Source: Rehmannia glutinosa (Eukaryota; Streptophyta; Magnoliopsida; Lamiales; Orobanchaceae). Taken from it: DNA of 64,000 nucleotides. The notes below the pieces were generated by a model. It worked only from the letters and a program-made list of their open reading frames with translations, searched no databases and was not told the DNA's origin. Where the stretch lies: contig CM071924.1 of the NCBI GenBank assembly GCA_016081115.2, positions 94,998,616 to 95,062,615 of the forward strand, in the 5' to 3' direction. The translations under genes and the position numbers were made by a program. Each line of letters opens with the position of its first letter. Positions within the stretch are counted from its first letter, which is position 1. Positions 21,129-33,314 of this stretch are shown piece by piece.

Positions 21129-22867
21129 TGTCACGCCCCAAACGCGACGCGACAACGATCAATCACTTAAACAGAATTAATTCAATAGTCTAAACCAATG
21201 ATACAAACTCCAAGTGAAATAGAGTCTAATGCAGCGGAATAAAATACACACAAGTACAAATTACATCTTAAGGTCCGACGGAATCCGAATACAACCCAAT
21301 AGATTATCCGAATTTAACTTACAGTCCAAACATAAAAAAATGAAAAGTCCAAAAGTTGAAATTTAATCAATTATGCTCGACTTGTCCAGGTTATAAATCA
21401 TTCAAAACATAGATTTCAAGAGTCATACACATACATATCCTTCTCATACAAAATTTCATCAAGTATAACAATAAAATGTGCATGTATGCCCTATTTTTCG
21501 ATAAATCACATTTTTGAGCAACACTTGAGAATTTTTCCAACTTGATACAAGAAAATAGCATGTAATACATAATATATATCTCAAGTGCTCAATAACAAAA
21601 TACTACATGCATATTTTCAATTTAAAACACCTAGAAGTTGAAAGAATTTTTCCACCCACCTCGTAGTAGTTTCTCGGGTTGATCTAAAATGTGGTCTTCT
21701 TCCTTGAATCAACTTCTTGACTCAAACTCTTGAAGATCAGCCCCTAAATGGTATCCAAACCATATTTTGGTGTTAAAATTAAAGTCTCAAGTCTAAAGAA
21801 AATATACTAGTACCAAATGGTTACTACTCACCTTAATATCTTCAAGTAGTCTCAAAAATGGAAATTTTCCTTCAAGCCTCTAACCTCCACTTGAGATGAT
21901 GTAGGTCAGCCCCTAAACTCCAAAAATTTATATTCTTGAGTCAAAAATTAATTCTTCATGTTGTCAAGAGAAAAATACTAAAACCATAATTTTCTCACCT
22001 TAATAATATGTAATCTTGAATTTCCTCTTCAAGCTTGTAGTCAAATCTAGGTCTCTAATTCTTCAAGAATTTTCTCTAGGAGTACCTCAACAAGAAGGAT
22101 TCAACATTAATAGATGGTGAAGGTATAAGGTTGAGGATTGGAGAAGAAAAATAGAGTTGGGAGAAATGAAGATTTTCTTACCTTATGCTTGAAGAATTTG
22201 ATCCTTTAGAGAGGAAAATGGAAGCAAGTCTTGTTTTTATGATAATTATGAAATGAATAATATTGGTAGATAAAGAACAAAATAACAAAAATGATTGATT
22301 CTCCTAAGACAAGGAGCCAAAAGTTGGAGGGAATAATAATCATGGTGTTGGTATTATTATTTATTAGAATTTGGTGGAAAGAAAAGTTTGTCCATCCTTT
22401 AAGCATGTGACCAAAGGTTGAGAAAAAAAAATAATATATATGTAAATATATATATATATACATATATAATTGTAGGTCTTGAAAAGAATATGAAACAACC
22501 TCCCCATTTATGGTAATTTTCGAAATTTTTTAAAAATATAAAAAAAATATATATTTTTTTTTAAATTGATTGGGAAATTGGTTGGGATGAATTATAGAAC
22601 AAGATGAAATATTAGGATAAGGATTGGAATGTACTCCTAAATTGTTGGAGGTCTAATATTCCTAAAGTAGTAGTCATTCGATCAAGTATTAATACTAGAG
22701 GAAGAATATAAAATTGCTAAGCTCTAAAAATGCGAAATGCGTAATTGACGTTGGAAGAAATAAATAAAAATAGAGTCGAGTTTCATTAATAATAGGTTTG
22801 TGATACATAGTCAAATAAATAATTACTACATAACACCGAATCTCACGTTAAAATTCGGGGTCTCACA
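21129..22867 (-). repeat. 3' LTR of the gypsy element (1739 bp)
   Basis: Begins TGTCACGCCCC and ends GGGGTCTCACA on the plus strand (TG...CA). Nearly identical along its length to 28672-30403; the visible differences are small indels and scattered substitutions. Confidence 0.95.
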
Positions 22868-22880
22868 TTCACCCCTCCTT
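22868..22880 (-). promoter_or_regulatory. Polypurine tract of the gypsy element
   Basis: On the minus strand AAGGAGGGGTGAA abuts the 3' LTR. The same sequence precedes the LTR at 57008. It primes plus-strand DNA synthesis. Confidence 0.85.
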
Positions 22881-22906
22881 AAAAGAATTTGGTCCCCAAA
22901 TTCTCT

Positions 22907-25900
22907 TTAGAACAATTCTGGATATTGATTCCTCATGTCTTCTTCCATCTCCCACGTTGCGTCTTCGTCTCGGTTGTGATTCCGCCATACAACTTTAACC
23001 ATTGGAATCTCTCATTCGCAACCGACGCCGGGTCAATGATTCGATTGGTTTTCGGTGTAAGATAAATTTTCCATTAGAGGAGGAGCATCACGAGTGATGA
23101 TGTGCTCAGATCCTGGTTGATACCTTTTCAATCTCGATACATGGAATACAACGTGCATTCCGCGTCTTTGCATCTGCGGTAACTCAAGTCGGTAGGCTAA
23201 CTTCCGATCCTCCGCAAAATCTTGTAAGGTCCAACATATCTCGGACTCAACTTGTCTCATTTCTTTGGATTGATCAATCCTTTCCGTGGAGACAGATCGA
23301 GGAATACTTCATCTCCGATTTCAAATTCCAAGTCCTTTCTCCTCTTGTCTGCGTAACTCTTTTGGCGGCTCCGAGCCATGCGGATCCGTTCCTTAATCAA
23401 CTTGACCTTCTCCATGGCCTCCGAACTAAGTCGACCTTTGGAATCGAGGGCGACTTTCGTTTCTCTTTTGGAGTCCATTGGTCATCAATCTCCCAAATGT
23501 AGTGGAGATCTACACTTTCGCCCGCAAGGCTTCGTAGGGTGCCATCCCAATTGTGGCCTCGATAGTGTTATTATAAAGTAACCCGGCCAATGGTAAGTAT
23601 GAATCCCAACTTCCTTGGAAGTCCAACGTGCATGCTCGCAGCATGTCTTCCAGGGCTTGAATTGTTCGCTCAGATCGCCATCGGTTTGTGGATGTCTTCT
23701 TTGTCTTTGAAACTAGCGAGGTACAATTCCTCATTTAAGCATTTTAACGGAGACAAATCTCGGGTCTCTGTCGACACTATGTCGATGGCACTCCATGCGG
23801 TCGAATGATCTCGGATATAAATTTGCGCAAGTTTCGCAAGTCGTCGGTTTTCTTCATGGGTAGGAAGTGTGCAGATTTCGTGAGTCGGTCTACGACTACC
23901 CATATAGCATCATCGCCTCGCCTAGTCCTCGGTAGATCCGTCACGAAGTCCATCGTTATGTGTTCCCATTTCCACTGGGAATTCTCAACGGTTGTAATAA
24001 ACCATATGGTCGTTGGTGTTCTCGCTTTTATTCGTTGACAAGTCAAACATCTCGCAACGAACTCGCTTACTTGGTTCTTCATATTCACCCACCGTAAATG
24101 TCGTTTCAAGTCCTTATACATCTTGTTTCCTCCAGGGTGTATAGTGTATTTAACGGTGTGCTTCTCGCAAGAATTCTCGCTCCTAATCGCTCGTCACTCG
24201 ATACACAAACTCGATTCCGAAATCTGATAATCCCATCTTCATGTACCGAGAATTCTGATCCTTCTCCTTTAAGTATCTTCTCTTTCAGTCTTTGAAGTTG
24301 CACATCTGTCTCTTGTGCTGCTTTGATCTCGTTCAGTAGGTCGGGTTTAACTAAAATGTTAGCACACAAAATTTGAGTATTGGTTCTTGTCGGATTCCAA
24401 GTGCTCAACTCTTCTAATGATTTCCACTCTCGAATCATTAGTCTGGTTAAACTCGCCTTTCTGCTCAAGGCGTCAGCTACTACATTAGCTTTCCCGGGAT
24501 GGTATTGAATATCAAAGTGATAGTCTTCTATTAACTCCATCCATCTTCGTTGTCTCAAATAGATACTTCAAGCTCTTATGATCTTTGTAAACCGTGAATG
24601 TTGCTCCGTAGAGATAGTGCCTCCATTTCTTTAACGCAAACACTATTGCCGCCAATTCCAAGTCATGCGTTGGGTAATTGGTTTCATACGGCTTGAGTTT
24701 CCGTGATGCATAAGCAATGACCTTTCCTTCCTCGCATGAGCACGCTCCTAGTCTTCCTTTGATGCATCATCAGACGACAAAGTTTTCCATTTCCCTTTGG
24801 AAGGGCTAAGATCGAGTCGTAGTAAGTCGTTTCTTCGATTCTTGGAAACTAGTCTCACACTTGTCATTCCACTCAAACTTGACTTGTTTTCGGGTTAGTC
24901 GAGTGAGTGGTCCGGCTATCTTGGAGAAAGTTCGGATAAATCTTCGATAATATCCACCAAATCTAAAAACTCGATCTAAGATTCTACGCACGGTTGTTTC
25001 CATTCAACCACCACGTCACCTACCTTCAAGGATCTACGGCGATCCCGATCCGGATACTATATGTCCCAAGAATGCGACTTCACTAAGCAAAAATTCGCAC
25101 TTGCCGAATTTGGCATACGACTTGTGCTCGTAGTGTCTCCAAAACAATTTTAGGATGACGTTCATGCTCTTCTCTAGACTTAGAGTATACGAGTATGTCA
25201 TCAATGAATATCACTACGAATTAATCCAAATAAGGTTGAAAACTCGATGCATAATATCCATAAATCTTTGTTGTGCGTTTGTCGGACGAAAGGCATCACT
25301 ACAAACTCGTAGTGTCCATATCTGGTCCGAAAGGCCGTTTGAAAATGTCTTCTTCACGGATCTTTACCGATAATATCCTTGTTGTAAATCAAACTTCGAA
25401 AGTACACCATCGCTCCTTGAAGTTGATCAAACAGTTCGTCTATCCTCCGGAGGGGTATTTGTTCTTGATGGTCACACTATTAAGACCACGATAATCTATA
25501 CACAGTCTTAATGTGCCATCCTTCTTCTTGACGAATAGTACACGGTGCTCCCAGGGAGATGTACTTGGCCGGATAAATCCCACATCCATCTTTCCAGAAC
25601 ACGTAATTGTGTCTTCAACTCTAGTAACTCGACAGGAGCCATTCTATACGGCGTTCTAGCGATTGGGGCGGTTCCTAGTAATACCTCGATGGTGAACTCG
25701 ACTTCCCTATCTGGAGGGACAGTGGTGAGTTCTTGTGGAAATACATCTGTATAATCCGATACTATAGGTACTTGATTAATTTGTGTCTCAACCTTAGGTT
25801 TGTTAATTACAAACGCCAAGTACCCTTGTGCCCCTCTAGTGATCGTCTTCCTCGCTTTCATTGCTGAAATGATTGGGGCAATCTTAACCCGTGCCCTTCC

Positions 25901-26330
25901 CAAAATTTCCATTTCGGGCCATCTTTGGTTCACATAGTTTAATGGACTTGCGATGGCAGTCCATTTGTGCATGGTGTGCGGACAACCAGATTCATTCCCA
26001 ATATAATGTCGTATTCGGATATAGGTAGCAAGATCAAATCACAGGAAAGTTTATCTCATCAATCTTAACTCGCATGCATTACAGATAATATATTATCGGC
26101 TTGCGCCCATAGGAGTGGACACTTCTAAACCTATAGGCATATGTTCCATGCATGCATGCGGGTTGTGTACAAAATGTGGCGCGACAAATGAATGCGTTGA
26201 TCCAGGGTCAAATAGTACTTTAGCGTAGTGGCTAGATATTAGAAGCGTACCTTCCACCACATCCGTTGCCTCCGGAGCCTCATGTCCGGCTAGTGCAAAT
26301 GCTCGAGCCAAGCATCCTGCCCGATTTCCT
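22907..26330 (-). pseudogene. pol: gypsy pol: protease, reverse transcriptase, RNase H, integrase, chromodomain-like tail (frameshifted)
   Basis: Read right to left, protease is at about 26150-26260 (LFDPGSTHSFV). RT runs from about 25800 to 25100 with PPDREVEFTIE, VLFVKKKDGTLRLCIDYRG, then VVMPFG and the catalytic box VVIFIDDILVYS. The end of RT is near 24900 (GYYRRFIRTFSKIAGPLTRL). RNase H ends near 24450 (YHPGKANVVADALSRKA). The integrase zinc region is near 24000-24100 and the core near 23880-23960 (MDFVTDLPRTRRGDDAIWVV). The tail is near 23100-23400 (KSYADKRRKDLEFEIGDEV; VFHVSRLKRY). A chromodomain-like end stops at TAA 22907-22909. At least ten small indels break the frame, including loss of about 19 nt in RNase H relative to the copy at 55211. 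Not functional. Confidence 0.92.
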
Positions 26331-27367
26331 TGGCCATTACCCGGCTTTGGCGGCCGTGCACTTGTTTCGTGCGATCCTCGTACTTGAGGCGGGCAACTTT
26401 AGGCGGTCTTGGTTACTACCACATAGCAAGCATTTCCCCTGTTTGCCTTAACAATCATTGACAAGATGTCCCGTTTTTGGCAATGTGCACATCTTGGACC
26501 TGGTTTTCTTGTATCGGTCCTTTTCCTTTGTCCGTCATATTCGACCGTCCTTCAAACTTATCAGCCGCTTAGATGGTTGTCCCCCATTGTGTCCTCTTGA
26601 GACTGTTTGATGGCCTACTCTGCTGAATCTGTCCAATACGGTTTAGTCGACTCGACTGCGAGAGTCGCTTTATCAAGGCCGATTAAGTTGTCATTTCAAC
26701 AAATCGGAAAGTTCGCTTTTGAAGTTCCAACCGGATCCCCGTGTGAACTTATATAATTTGTCCTCTTGATCGATTGTCCCTAGAGCGTATTTGGACAATC
26801 GATGGAACTCGGACTCGTATTGGGCTACATACATGTTTCCCTGTCTCAACTTATGGAACTCATCCCGTCGTGCCTCCTTCACAACTTAGGGGAATATCTT
26901 TGCTCATTCAATTCAGATTTAAAATTTTTCCACGCCCTATCTACTTGGTCATGTTCCCATTTTCTCTCAATTGCTCTCCACCAATCTCTGCGGCCGATTC
27001 TAGTCGGAACACGGCGAGCGTAACCTTTTGTTCCCCGAGTATTGGAGAGCATTGAAGATATTCTCCATTTTCCCAATCCATTCTTTCGCTTTTAAGTCAT
27101 CGGGCTCTCCTAAGAAAGTCGATGGGTCAAATCGCAAGAATCGCTCCAGGTGCGATCATTCGCCTCTCTAGCGGGCTCGTGAATACGCCGTTGAGGCTCG
27201 CTTGTTGTCTCATGAAGAACAAAAGATGTCATTGCGGGCTATTGCGGTCAAGTTATCTCCCGCAATCGGCGGAGGAGGTGGTGGTAGTTCGGGAGGTTAC
27301 CCGTTCGGGTACGTCCACATACCTACGGGGAACACGGCGGGGTCTCCTCGTCCACGGTTTCAGCCAT
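26330..27367 (-). pseudogene. gag: gypsy gag (frameshifted)
   Basis: The start ATG is probably at 27367 (MAETVDEETPP). The capsid region is readable across frames: FLGEPDDLKA near 27100, WWRAIERKWEHDQVDRAWK near 26900-26990, and RRDEFHKLRQGNMYVAQYE then FHRLSKYA near 26780-26880, which is the conserved Retrotrans_gag region. A CCHC zinc knuckle with an internal frameshift lies near 26440-26500 (CAHC, then TGHLVNDC). Gag would form the particle and bind RNA. Gag and pol probably formed a single frame originally; here neither is intact. Confidence 0.85.
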
Positions 27368-27739
27368 GTATCCGTAGTTTAGCTACAATTCGAGAAAGGA
27401 ATGATTTCAATAAGTACTTGCATATAACAAGTTATATCACAACAACAATACACAAGACATAGAATAAGTAGAAAAAGTATATTCATTGATGTGAAATTTG
27501 AATACACCCGAATGAGTTCATACAACGAGAATATAAAATCGAAGATAAACTAGAGTCATGATACAACTTGATTAAGGTACAAATCGAAAACAAAATACAA
27601 CAGGATGGAATTAAGCATCGGCTAAAATCTAGCATATAAGTTATCTACTCGGTGAGGTCGCCATCATCATCAACTGGCGGCCTCGCCCATAATCGGATCT
27701 CGATCGGCCGAGGTACCCTCTCAAAGATTAGGCAATCGG

Positions 27740-28369
27740 CTAATCCGCCATTTGCTCGATCCGAGGAGCATCATCGGGTGGGCGGCTTCAAGCGCCTCGG
27801 GCTCTTCATCTTCCATTGGATCTCATCGGGATCCTCTTGGGATCTTCGAGATCCTCCTCGGGATCCTCTTCATTATCGGCCTCGAAGTTGGGCATGGGTT
27901 CCGCCTCGGGTGGTGGCACGGTGGCGCATTAGCCGCTAAGGCGGCCTCCAGCAAAGATCCCGCCTGAGTTAAGGCATGTGTGAGGTCCTCTATCACTGCA
28001 TTTGTTTGATGATAGTATCTTGAGACGATCGATGGTGCCTCTCGACATGTATGCCTCCTTTCCCACTTTCAGCGGCCTTCCTTGCGCGTTCCATCTTCGT
28101 GCGAGTAACTTCCAAGTGTTCCTGGATTGATTGGATTTGATCCTCGCGAGCACGGATGGTATCCTCGCGATCCTTAGCAAGGAGGGTAAGATCGTTCTTC
28201 TCCTCTTGGCTCTTTGCCAGGTGGTGTGTCGAGTTCTTGGTTGCGGCGTTTTTCCGTTCCGAGATAGCTCAAAGGTATTCCTGGTGCAGTGGTTCGTGTA
28301 TGCCCGGAAGTAATCACGTTCGGCACGGGCCTCCAATAATTCCCACCAGATAGGTGGCGTCGGCTCCAT
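27740..28369 (-). pseudogene. Apparent extra ORF between PBS and gag of the gypsy element (frameshifted)
   Basis: Downstream of the PBS and upstream of gag the minus strand encodes a protein-like sequence of about 200 residues if small frameshifts are allowed for. It begins MEPTPPIWWELLEARAERDY and continues with a charged, heptad-like stretch (DREDTIRAREDQIQSIQEHL, TKMERARKAAES). It ends with an acidic tail (EADNEEDPEEDLEDP) and a stop at 27740-27742. I do not recognise the family. The heptad and acidic composition suggest a coiled-coil protein, but this is inference. The region from 27368 to 27739 has no clear frame. Extra ORFs upstream of gag are known in some plant gypsy lineages such as Ogre; whether this one is related is unknown. 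Confidence 0.55.
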
Positions 28370-28651
28370 CCTGAACAAGCCAAACTAAGAAGGATCAGTC
28401 GAAGTAAAAAAAGATAGGGAAGAACAAGGAAAGAATAACTAAGGAAAGTCAGTCAAGAGTCAACTAAGTCAAATCAAGTATGACTATGGATTCTCCAAGT
28501 ATAAATTCTGACTTAACATAAATATCAAAAATACGATTCTATGCCATTATTGAAATTGATTTCACACTTAATTGGTCAGGTCGCCGTACAACCCAACACA
28601 GTCCGAGGGTCCTATCCGGGGTCAGTTCGGTGTAAGTTTCCATCTTACTAG

Positions 28652-28667
28652 CCGAGCTCTGATACCA
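28652..28667 (-). promoter_or_regulatory. Primer binding site, initiator tRNA-Met
   Basis: On the minus strand TGGTATCAGAGCTCGG starts 4 nt inside the 5' LTR. It is complementary to the 3' end of plant initiator tRNA-Met and primes minus-strand synthesis. Confidence 0.92.
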
Positions 28668-28671
28668 TAAC

Positions 28672-30403
28672 TGTCACGCCCCAAACGCGACGCGACAACG
28701 ATCAATCACTTAAACAGAATTAATTCAATAGTCTAAACCAATGATACAAACTCCAAGTGAAATAGAGTCTAATGCAGCGGAATAAAATACACACAAGTAC
28801 AAATTACATCTTAAGGTCCCGAATCCGAATTCAACCCAATAGATTATCCGAATTTAACTTACAAAATCAAAAAGAACAAAATGAAAAGTCCAAAAGTTGA
28901 AATTTAATCAATTATGCTCGACTTGTCCAGGTTATAAATCATTCAAAACATAGATTTCAAGAGTCATACACATACATATCCTTCTCATACAAAATTTCAT
29001 CAAGTATAACAATAAAATGTGCATGTATGCCCTATTTTTCGATAAATCACATTTTTGAGCAACACTTGAGAATTTTTCCAACTTGATACAAGAAAATAGC
29101 ATGCAATACATAATATATATCTCAAGTGCTTAATAACAAAATACTACATGCATATTTTCAATTTAAAACACCTAGAAGTTGAAAGAATTTTTCCACCCAC
29201 CTCGTAGTAGTTTCTCGGGTTGATCTAAAATGTGGTCTTCTTCCTTGAATCAACTTCTTGACTCAAACTCTTGAAGATCAGCCCCTAAATGGTATCCAAA
29301 CCATATTTTGGTGTTAAAATTAAAGTCTCAAGTCTAAAGAAAATATACTAGTACCAAATGGTTACTACTCACCTTAATATCTTCAAGTAGTCTCAAAAAT
29401 GGAAATTTTCCTTCAAGCCTCTAACCTCCACTTGAGATGATGTAGGTCAGCCCCTAAACTCCAAAAATTTATATTCTTGAGTCAAAAATTAATTCTTCAT
29501 GTTGTCAAGAGAAAAATACTAAAACCATAATTTTCTCACCTTAATAATATGTAATCTTGAATTTCCTCTTCAAGCTTGTAGTCAAATCCAGTCTCTAATT
29601 CTTCAAGAATTTTCTCTAGGAGTACCTCAACAAGAAGGATTCAACATTATTAGATGGTGAAGGTATAAGGTTGAGGATTGGAGAAGAAAAATAGAGTTGG
29701 GAGAAATGAAGATTTTCTTACCTTATGCTTGAAGAATTTGATCCTTTAGAGAGGAAAATGGAAGCAAGTCTTGTTTTTATGATAATTATGAAATGAATAA
29801 TATTGGTAGATAAAGAACAAAATAACAAAAATGATTGATTCCCCTAAGACAATGAGCCAAAAGTTGGAGGAATAATAATCATGGTGTTGGTATTTTTATT
29901 TATTTGAATTTGGTGGAAAGAAAAGTTTGTCCATCCTTTAAGCATGTGACCAAAAGTTGAGAAAAAAAAATAATATATATATGTAAATATATATATACAT
30001 ATATAATTGTAGGTCTTGAAAAGAATATGAAACAACCTCCCCATTTATGGTAATTTTCGAAATTTTTAAAAATAAAAAAAAATATATTTTTTTTTTAAAA
30101 ATTGATTGGGAAATTGGTTGGGATGAATTATAGAACAAGATGAAATATTAGGATAAGGATTGGAATGTACTCCTAAATTGTTGGAGGTCTAATATTCCTA
30201 AAGTAGTAGTCATTCGATCAAGTATTAATACTAGAGGAAGAATATAAAATTGCTAAGCTCTAAAAATGCGAAATGCGTAATTGATGTTGGAAGAAATAAA
30301 TAAAAATAGAGTCGAGTTTCATTAATAATAGGTTTGTGATACATAGTCGAATAAATAATCACTACATAACACCGAATCTCACGTTAAAATTCGGGGTCTC
30401 ACA
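28672..30403 (-). repeat. 5' LTR of the gypsy element (1732 bp)
   Basis: Same ends as the 3' LTR (TGTCACGCCCC...GGGGTCTCACA on the plus strand). It carries the promoter of the element. The target duplication AATAC follows at 30404-30408. Confidence 0.95.
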
Positions 30404-30408
30404 AATAC
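30404..30408. repeat. Target site duplication AATAC, right copy
   Basis: Identical to 21124-21128. Confidence 0.9.
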
Positions 30409-30793
30409 ATTTGTAGCACTTTATCAATATGTAACGCTCATATGTAACACTTTTAAATAAGTAAAACTTTTTAAGTATCACTTTTTTTGTTAATTCTTTT
30501 GTAAGCAAATAGATATCACTTTATTTAAGAATCACTCATGAAAACACTATATTTTATTGATTGTAACACTTTTTAGGCTATATTTTGGTAACACAAAATT
30601 ATATAACTATCATTAAATCATATCAACGATTTATTTAATTAATTGATATCACAAAATAGGTGAAGACACAAAAAAACACTAAAACTAAAAATTGTAGAAA
30701 TCATGTATTCTGTTTTTTTTACTGAATTTTTGTTTTCTTTTTATAAAGTATTTTAGTTTTGCTTTTATTTTTTATTTTTATGGAGGTAATTAA

Positions 30794-32061
30794 TGTTTGA
30801 TAAATGATTTTATCATGATTTTGATGATTTTGGAGTATTTCTTGAAGTTTATTTTCGATATAAAATTGGACAACACTTTTATTTTGAGGTCAACAGGTCG
30901 CCCTATAGGGCAACCCGTACTTGAAAGTTGTGCAAAACAGAGAACTTCACGTTTGCTGAAAATAGTGAGGGTGACCGGTCACCCTATAGGGTGACCGGTC
31001 ACGTCGACCGGTCGGCCTATAGGGCGACCTGTGTCTGAAGCTTGGGAAATTTTGCAAACTTCTCTGTATTGATTTTTGGACAAGGCCAACCGGTCCAGGT
31101 GCACATCGACCGGCTGAATCCCCCGTCGACTGGTCGCCCTGTGTAAAATTGTGTTCTTACATTCTAACGTCTATTTGTGCGCGACCGGTCGCCCTATGGT
31201 TTTGACAGCAAATTTTGACCGTTGTGCAGTCGACCAACTTTCCTTAAATTGTGGGATTGATTTCTAACAGCTATATTCTTGATTTTAATTGTTTTTTTCT
31301 GTAGATTTTCAATCCCCAAGAGGAGTCTGTACATGATCAATCATCTCCTATAAATAGAGGAAGTTTTGGAGCAACCAATACAACAATTGAGATACATCAC
31401 AACAAGATACATTCAAGCAAACACATTAGCTCTTCATTGTTATCATTCTTGTTGTAATTTGCCTAGCTTTTCACTTTCACATCTTGAGGTCTAGGCTTTT
31501 CATTTCTTGATTACACTTGCACTCAAATTGTAATATTCATTATTGAGTTGTAATCTTGATTTTGGTCATCATTCAACACAAGACATCCTTGTGATTATTC
31601 TTGTGGAAAGAATACACTTGGGTGATCTAGGTGATAGGTGTTTCAAGAGTGTGGTGCTCTTGAGGTGTTGAAGAATTTGGTGTTCTTCAAGGTTGAAGAT
31701 TGTGGTGATCTTCGCAAGGTGCCGTTGGAGATTGTGGTAATCTTCAAGAGAGATTGTGGTAATCTCAAAGGTGTTGTTGTAGAAGAGTGTGGTGCTCTTC
31801 AAGGTGATGTTGTAAGGTGTTGTATTAATTTTGGTAATTAATAAAATCTTTTTTTCTTTTTGAAATCCATCCCGGATATACTGGGGTGGTAGAAGATTAG
31901 GCCCTAGGTGGGTTGAACCTCTATAAATCGATGCGTATTATTTACTTCCCGCACCTTTACTATTGTCTTGGCTTGTTTGATTCGAAAAAGAGGGCATAAT
32001 CGAAAAGATGGAGATAATCTATTCACCCCCCTCTAGATTATCGTAGCCGCTTGGACTTACA
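30794..32061 (+). mobile_element. Solo LTR, copia-type, 1268 bp
   Basis: It starts TGTTTGATAAATG and ends GGACTTACA (TG...CA). The 5-bp duplication ATTAA flanks it exactly (30789-30793 and 32062-32066). TATAAATAGAGG at about 31350 is a plausible promoter. The end region with TCACCCCCCTCTAGATTA resembles SIRE-type copia LTRs. GACCGGTC-rich repeats and a perfect palindrome lie in the left part, and a 25-30-bp degenerate repeat (GTGGTGCTCTT / GTGGTAATCTTC) lies at 31645-31820. No internal region is present, so it is the product of LTR-LTR recombination. It lies inside the CACTA-type element. Confidence 0.85.
30971..31002. repeat. Perfect 32-bp palindrome
   Basis: The half-site GTGACCGGTCACCCTA is followed directly by its reverse complement. 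It is part of a cluster of GACCGGTC and CCCTATAGGG words at 30895-31190 inside the copia-type solo LTR. Confidence 0.95.
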
Positions 32062-32551
32062 ATTAATTCCGTCATGATACCGACAGAAAATGCGCATGTA
32101 TATAATTATTATTTATTTATTAATTTTTACTAACGGGGACCAATTTCATCGTTAACTTTTTTTTTGCTTTTTAAAAAAAATGCCAATGAAAACTGATGTT
32201 GTCGGTAATTACTTAGGAATTTTTTCCGTTGGTAAATTATTTTTTATTATTTTATTATTATTTAATTTTTTACTGCTAGAATTTTTTTATCTGTTGGTAA
32301 ATTAATTTTTATATTTATATATTTTTTATTTTTACGGATTGAATATTGATCAGTCGATAAATTTATTTTATATATTTTTTTTATTTTTTTGTCCTTTAAT
32401 ATATATCATAATATGATTTTCAAACTATATACTATATAATACAAAATTTGATATATACAATGTTTAATATAATTTATACATATATTATATAAAATAATAT
32501 TTATTATATAAAATATATTATATATATACATATAATATATTTTTTATACAA

Positions 32552-32588
<37 letters not shown>

Positions 32589-32655
32589 GTGTGAGTGTGT
32601 GTGTGTATGTGTATATATAAAATAAAACAAAAGTTGTAATAAGAATCAACTTAAC

Positions 32656-32710
32656 TTAGTGGCAAATTGTCACTTCCACACTTAATAGGTCGTGGGTTCG
32701 ATTCTACTTG
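32656..32710 (+). repeat. tRNA-like (SINE-head-like) fragment
   Basis: TTAGTGGCAAA resembles a pol III A box, and GGTTCGATTCT 29 bp further resembles a B box. This is too diverged for a tRNA gene; a SINE remnant is possible. Confidence 0.35.
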
Positions 32711-32857
32711 GTGGCAAAAAAAAGTATTTCTACGAAGTACTACAAAAAAAGTGTTACATAAGATTCATATGTAACACTGTAGAAGTATTTTTTTTAAAGT
32801 GTTATAAATATAAAAAGTATTACAAAAAGTGTTACATAAGATTCATATGTAAGTTAC

Positions 32858-33095
32858 TAGAGCTGTCAAAATACCGGGCCGGGCCAGGCCAAACAGTACC
32901 TCGGGCCTTCAATTTGGGGAGCCCAACCCATCAATGAAGAATACACTAAAAAAACCAGGCCGATGGCTAGCCCACGGGCCGGTAGGGCTTTGAGGCACGG
33001 TGGTTTTCCTCGCCTAGGATAATGAAGCCCACCCCATTAAAATATCGGGCTGGGTCGGGCCAGCCCATCGGGCCGGGCATGAATTGACAGCTCTA
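32858..33095. mobile_element. hAT-like MITE, 238 bp
   Basis: It has a perfect 12-bp terminal inverted repeat, TAGAGCTGTCAA and TTGACAGCTCTA. The interior is GC-rich with GGGCCGGGCC and CGGGCCGGGC, a common plant hAT-derived form. No clear 8-bp target duplication was found, so the superfamily is tentative. Confidence 0.65.
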
Positions 33096-33314
33096 TATGA
33101 ACACTTTAGAAATATTGCTTCAAAGTGTTACCAATAGAGAACTTAATGTAGCACTTAGAAAAAATATCACTAAAAGCTAATAAAGTGATACCTTAGACTA
33201 TAGGTAGCAGGGGCAAGTGCATCACCATAAAAGTGCTACATATTGTCTATAGAAACATTTTATGGCCATTAGGTAACATTTTTTGGGTGTTACCTAATAT
33301 CATTTTTGCATGTG

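Larger units (their letters stand above)
21129..30403 (-). mobile_element. Ty3/gypsy LTR retrotransposon, chromovirus-like, full structure
   Basis: A complete LTR-to-LTR element of 9275 bp on the minus strand, flanked by the 5-bp duplication AATAC. The 5' LTR is on the right (28672-30403) and the 3' LTR on the left (21129-22867). Between them, in minus-strand order, are the PBS, an apparent extra ORF, gag, protease, RT, RNase H, integrase and a chromodomain-like tail, then the polypurine tract. The order protease-RT-RNase H-integrase, the integrase-tail motif VFHVSRLKRY and the chromodomain-like end (MVKVVWRNHNRDEDATWE) suggest the Tekay/Del lineage; that lineage name is an inference. All frames are broken, so it is defective. 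It lies inside the CACTA-type element. Confidence 0.93.
21017..33314. mobile_element. CACTA-type DNA element hosting later insertions
   Basis: The left end is CACTACAAGATAAATGACAT, followed by TAGGTAATAC. The right end, read in reverse complement, is CACATGCAAAAATGATATTA followed by GGTAACACC. The two ends are therefore diverged inverted repeats starting CAC. Subterminal repeats TATGTAACAC and GTGTTACATA recur at both ends (21070-21125, 30420-30600, 32750-33250). Possible 3-bp target duplication: GGC (21014-21016) against GGA (33315-33317), one mismatch. No transposase was recognised in the non-nested parts. It sits inside an old gypsy LTR. Confidence 0.65.

Noticed and set aside
27652..27967. 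Plus-strand ORFs in the gypsy leader
   Set aside because: They are opposite-strand shadows of the pre-gag reading frame; the minus-strand frame has the acidic and heptad pattern.
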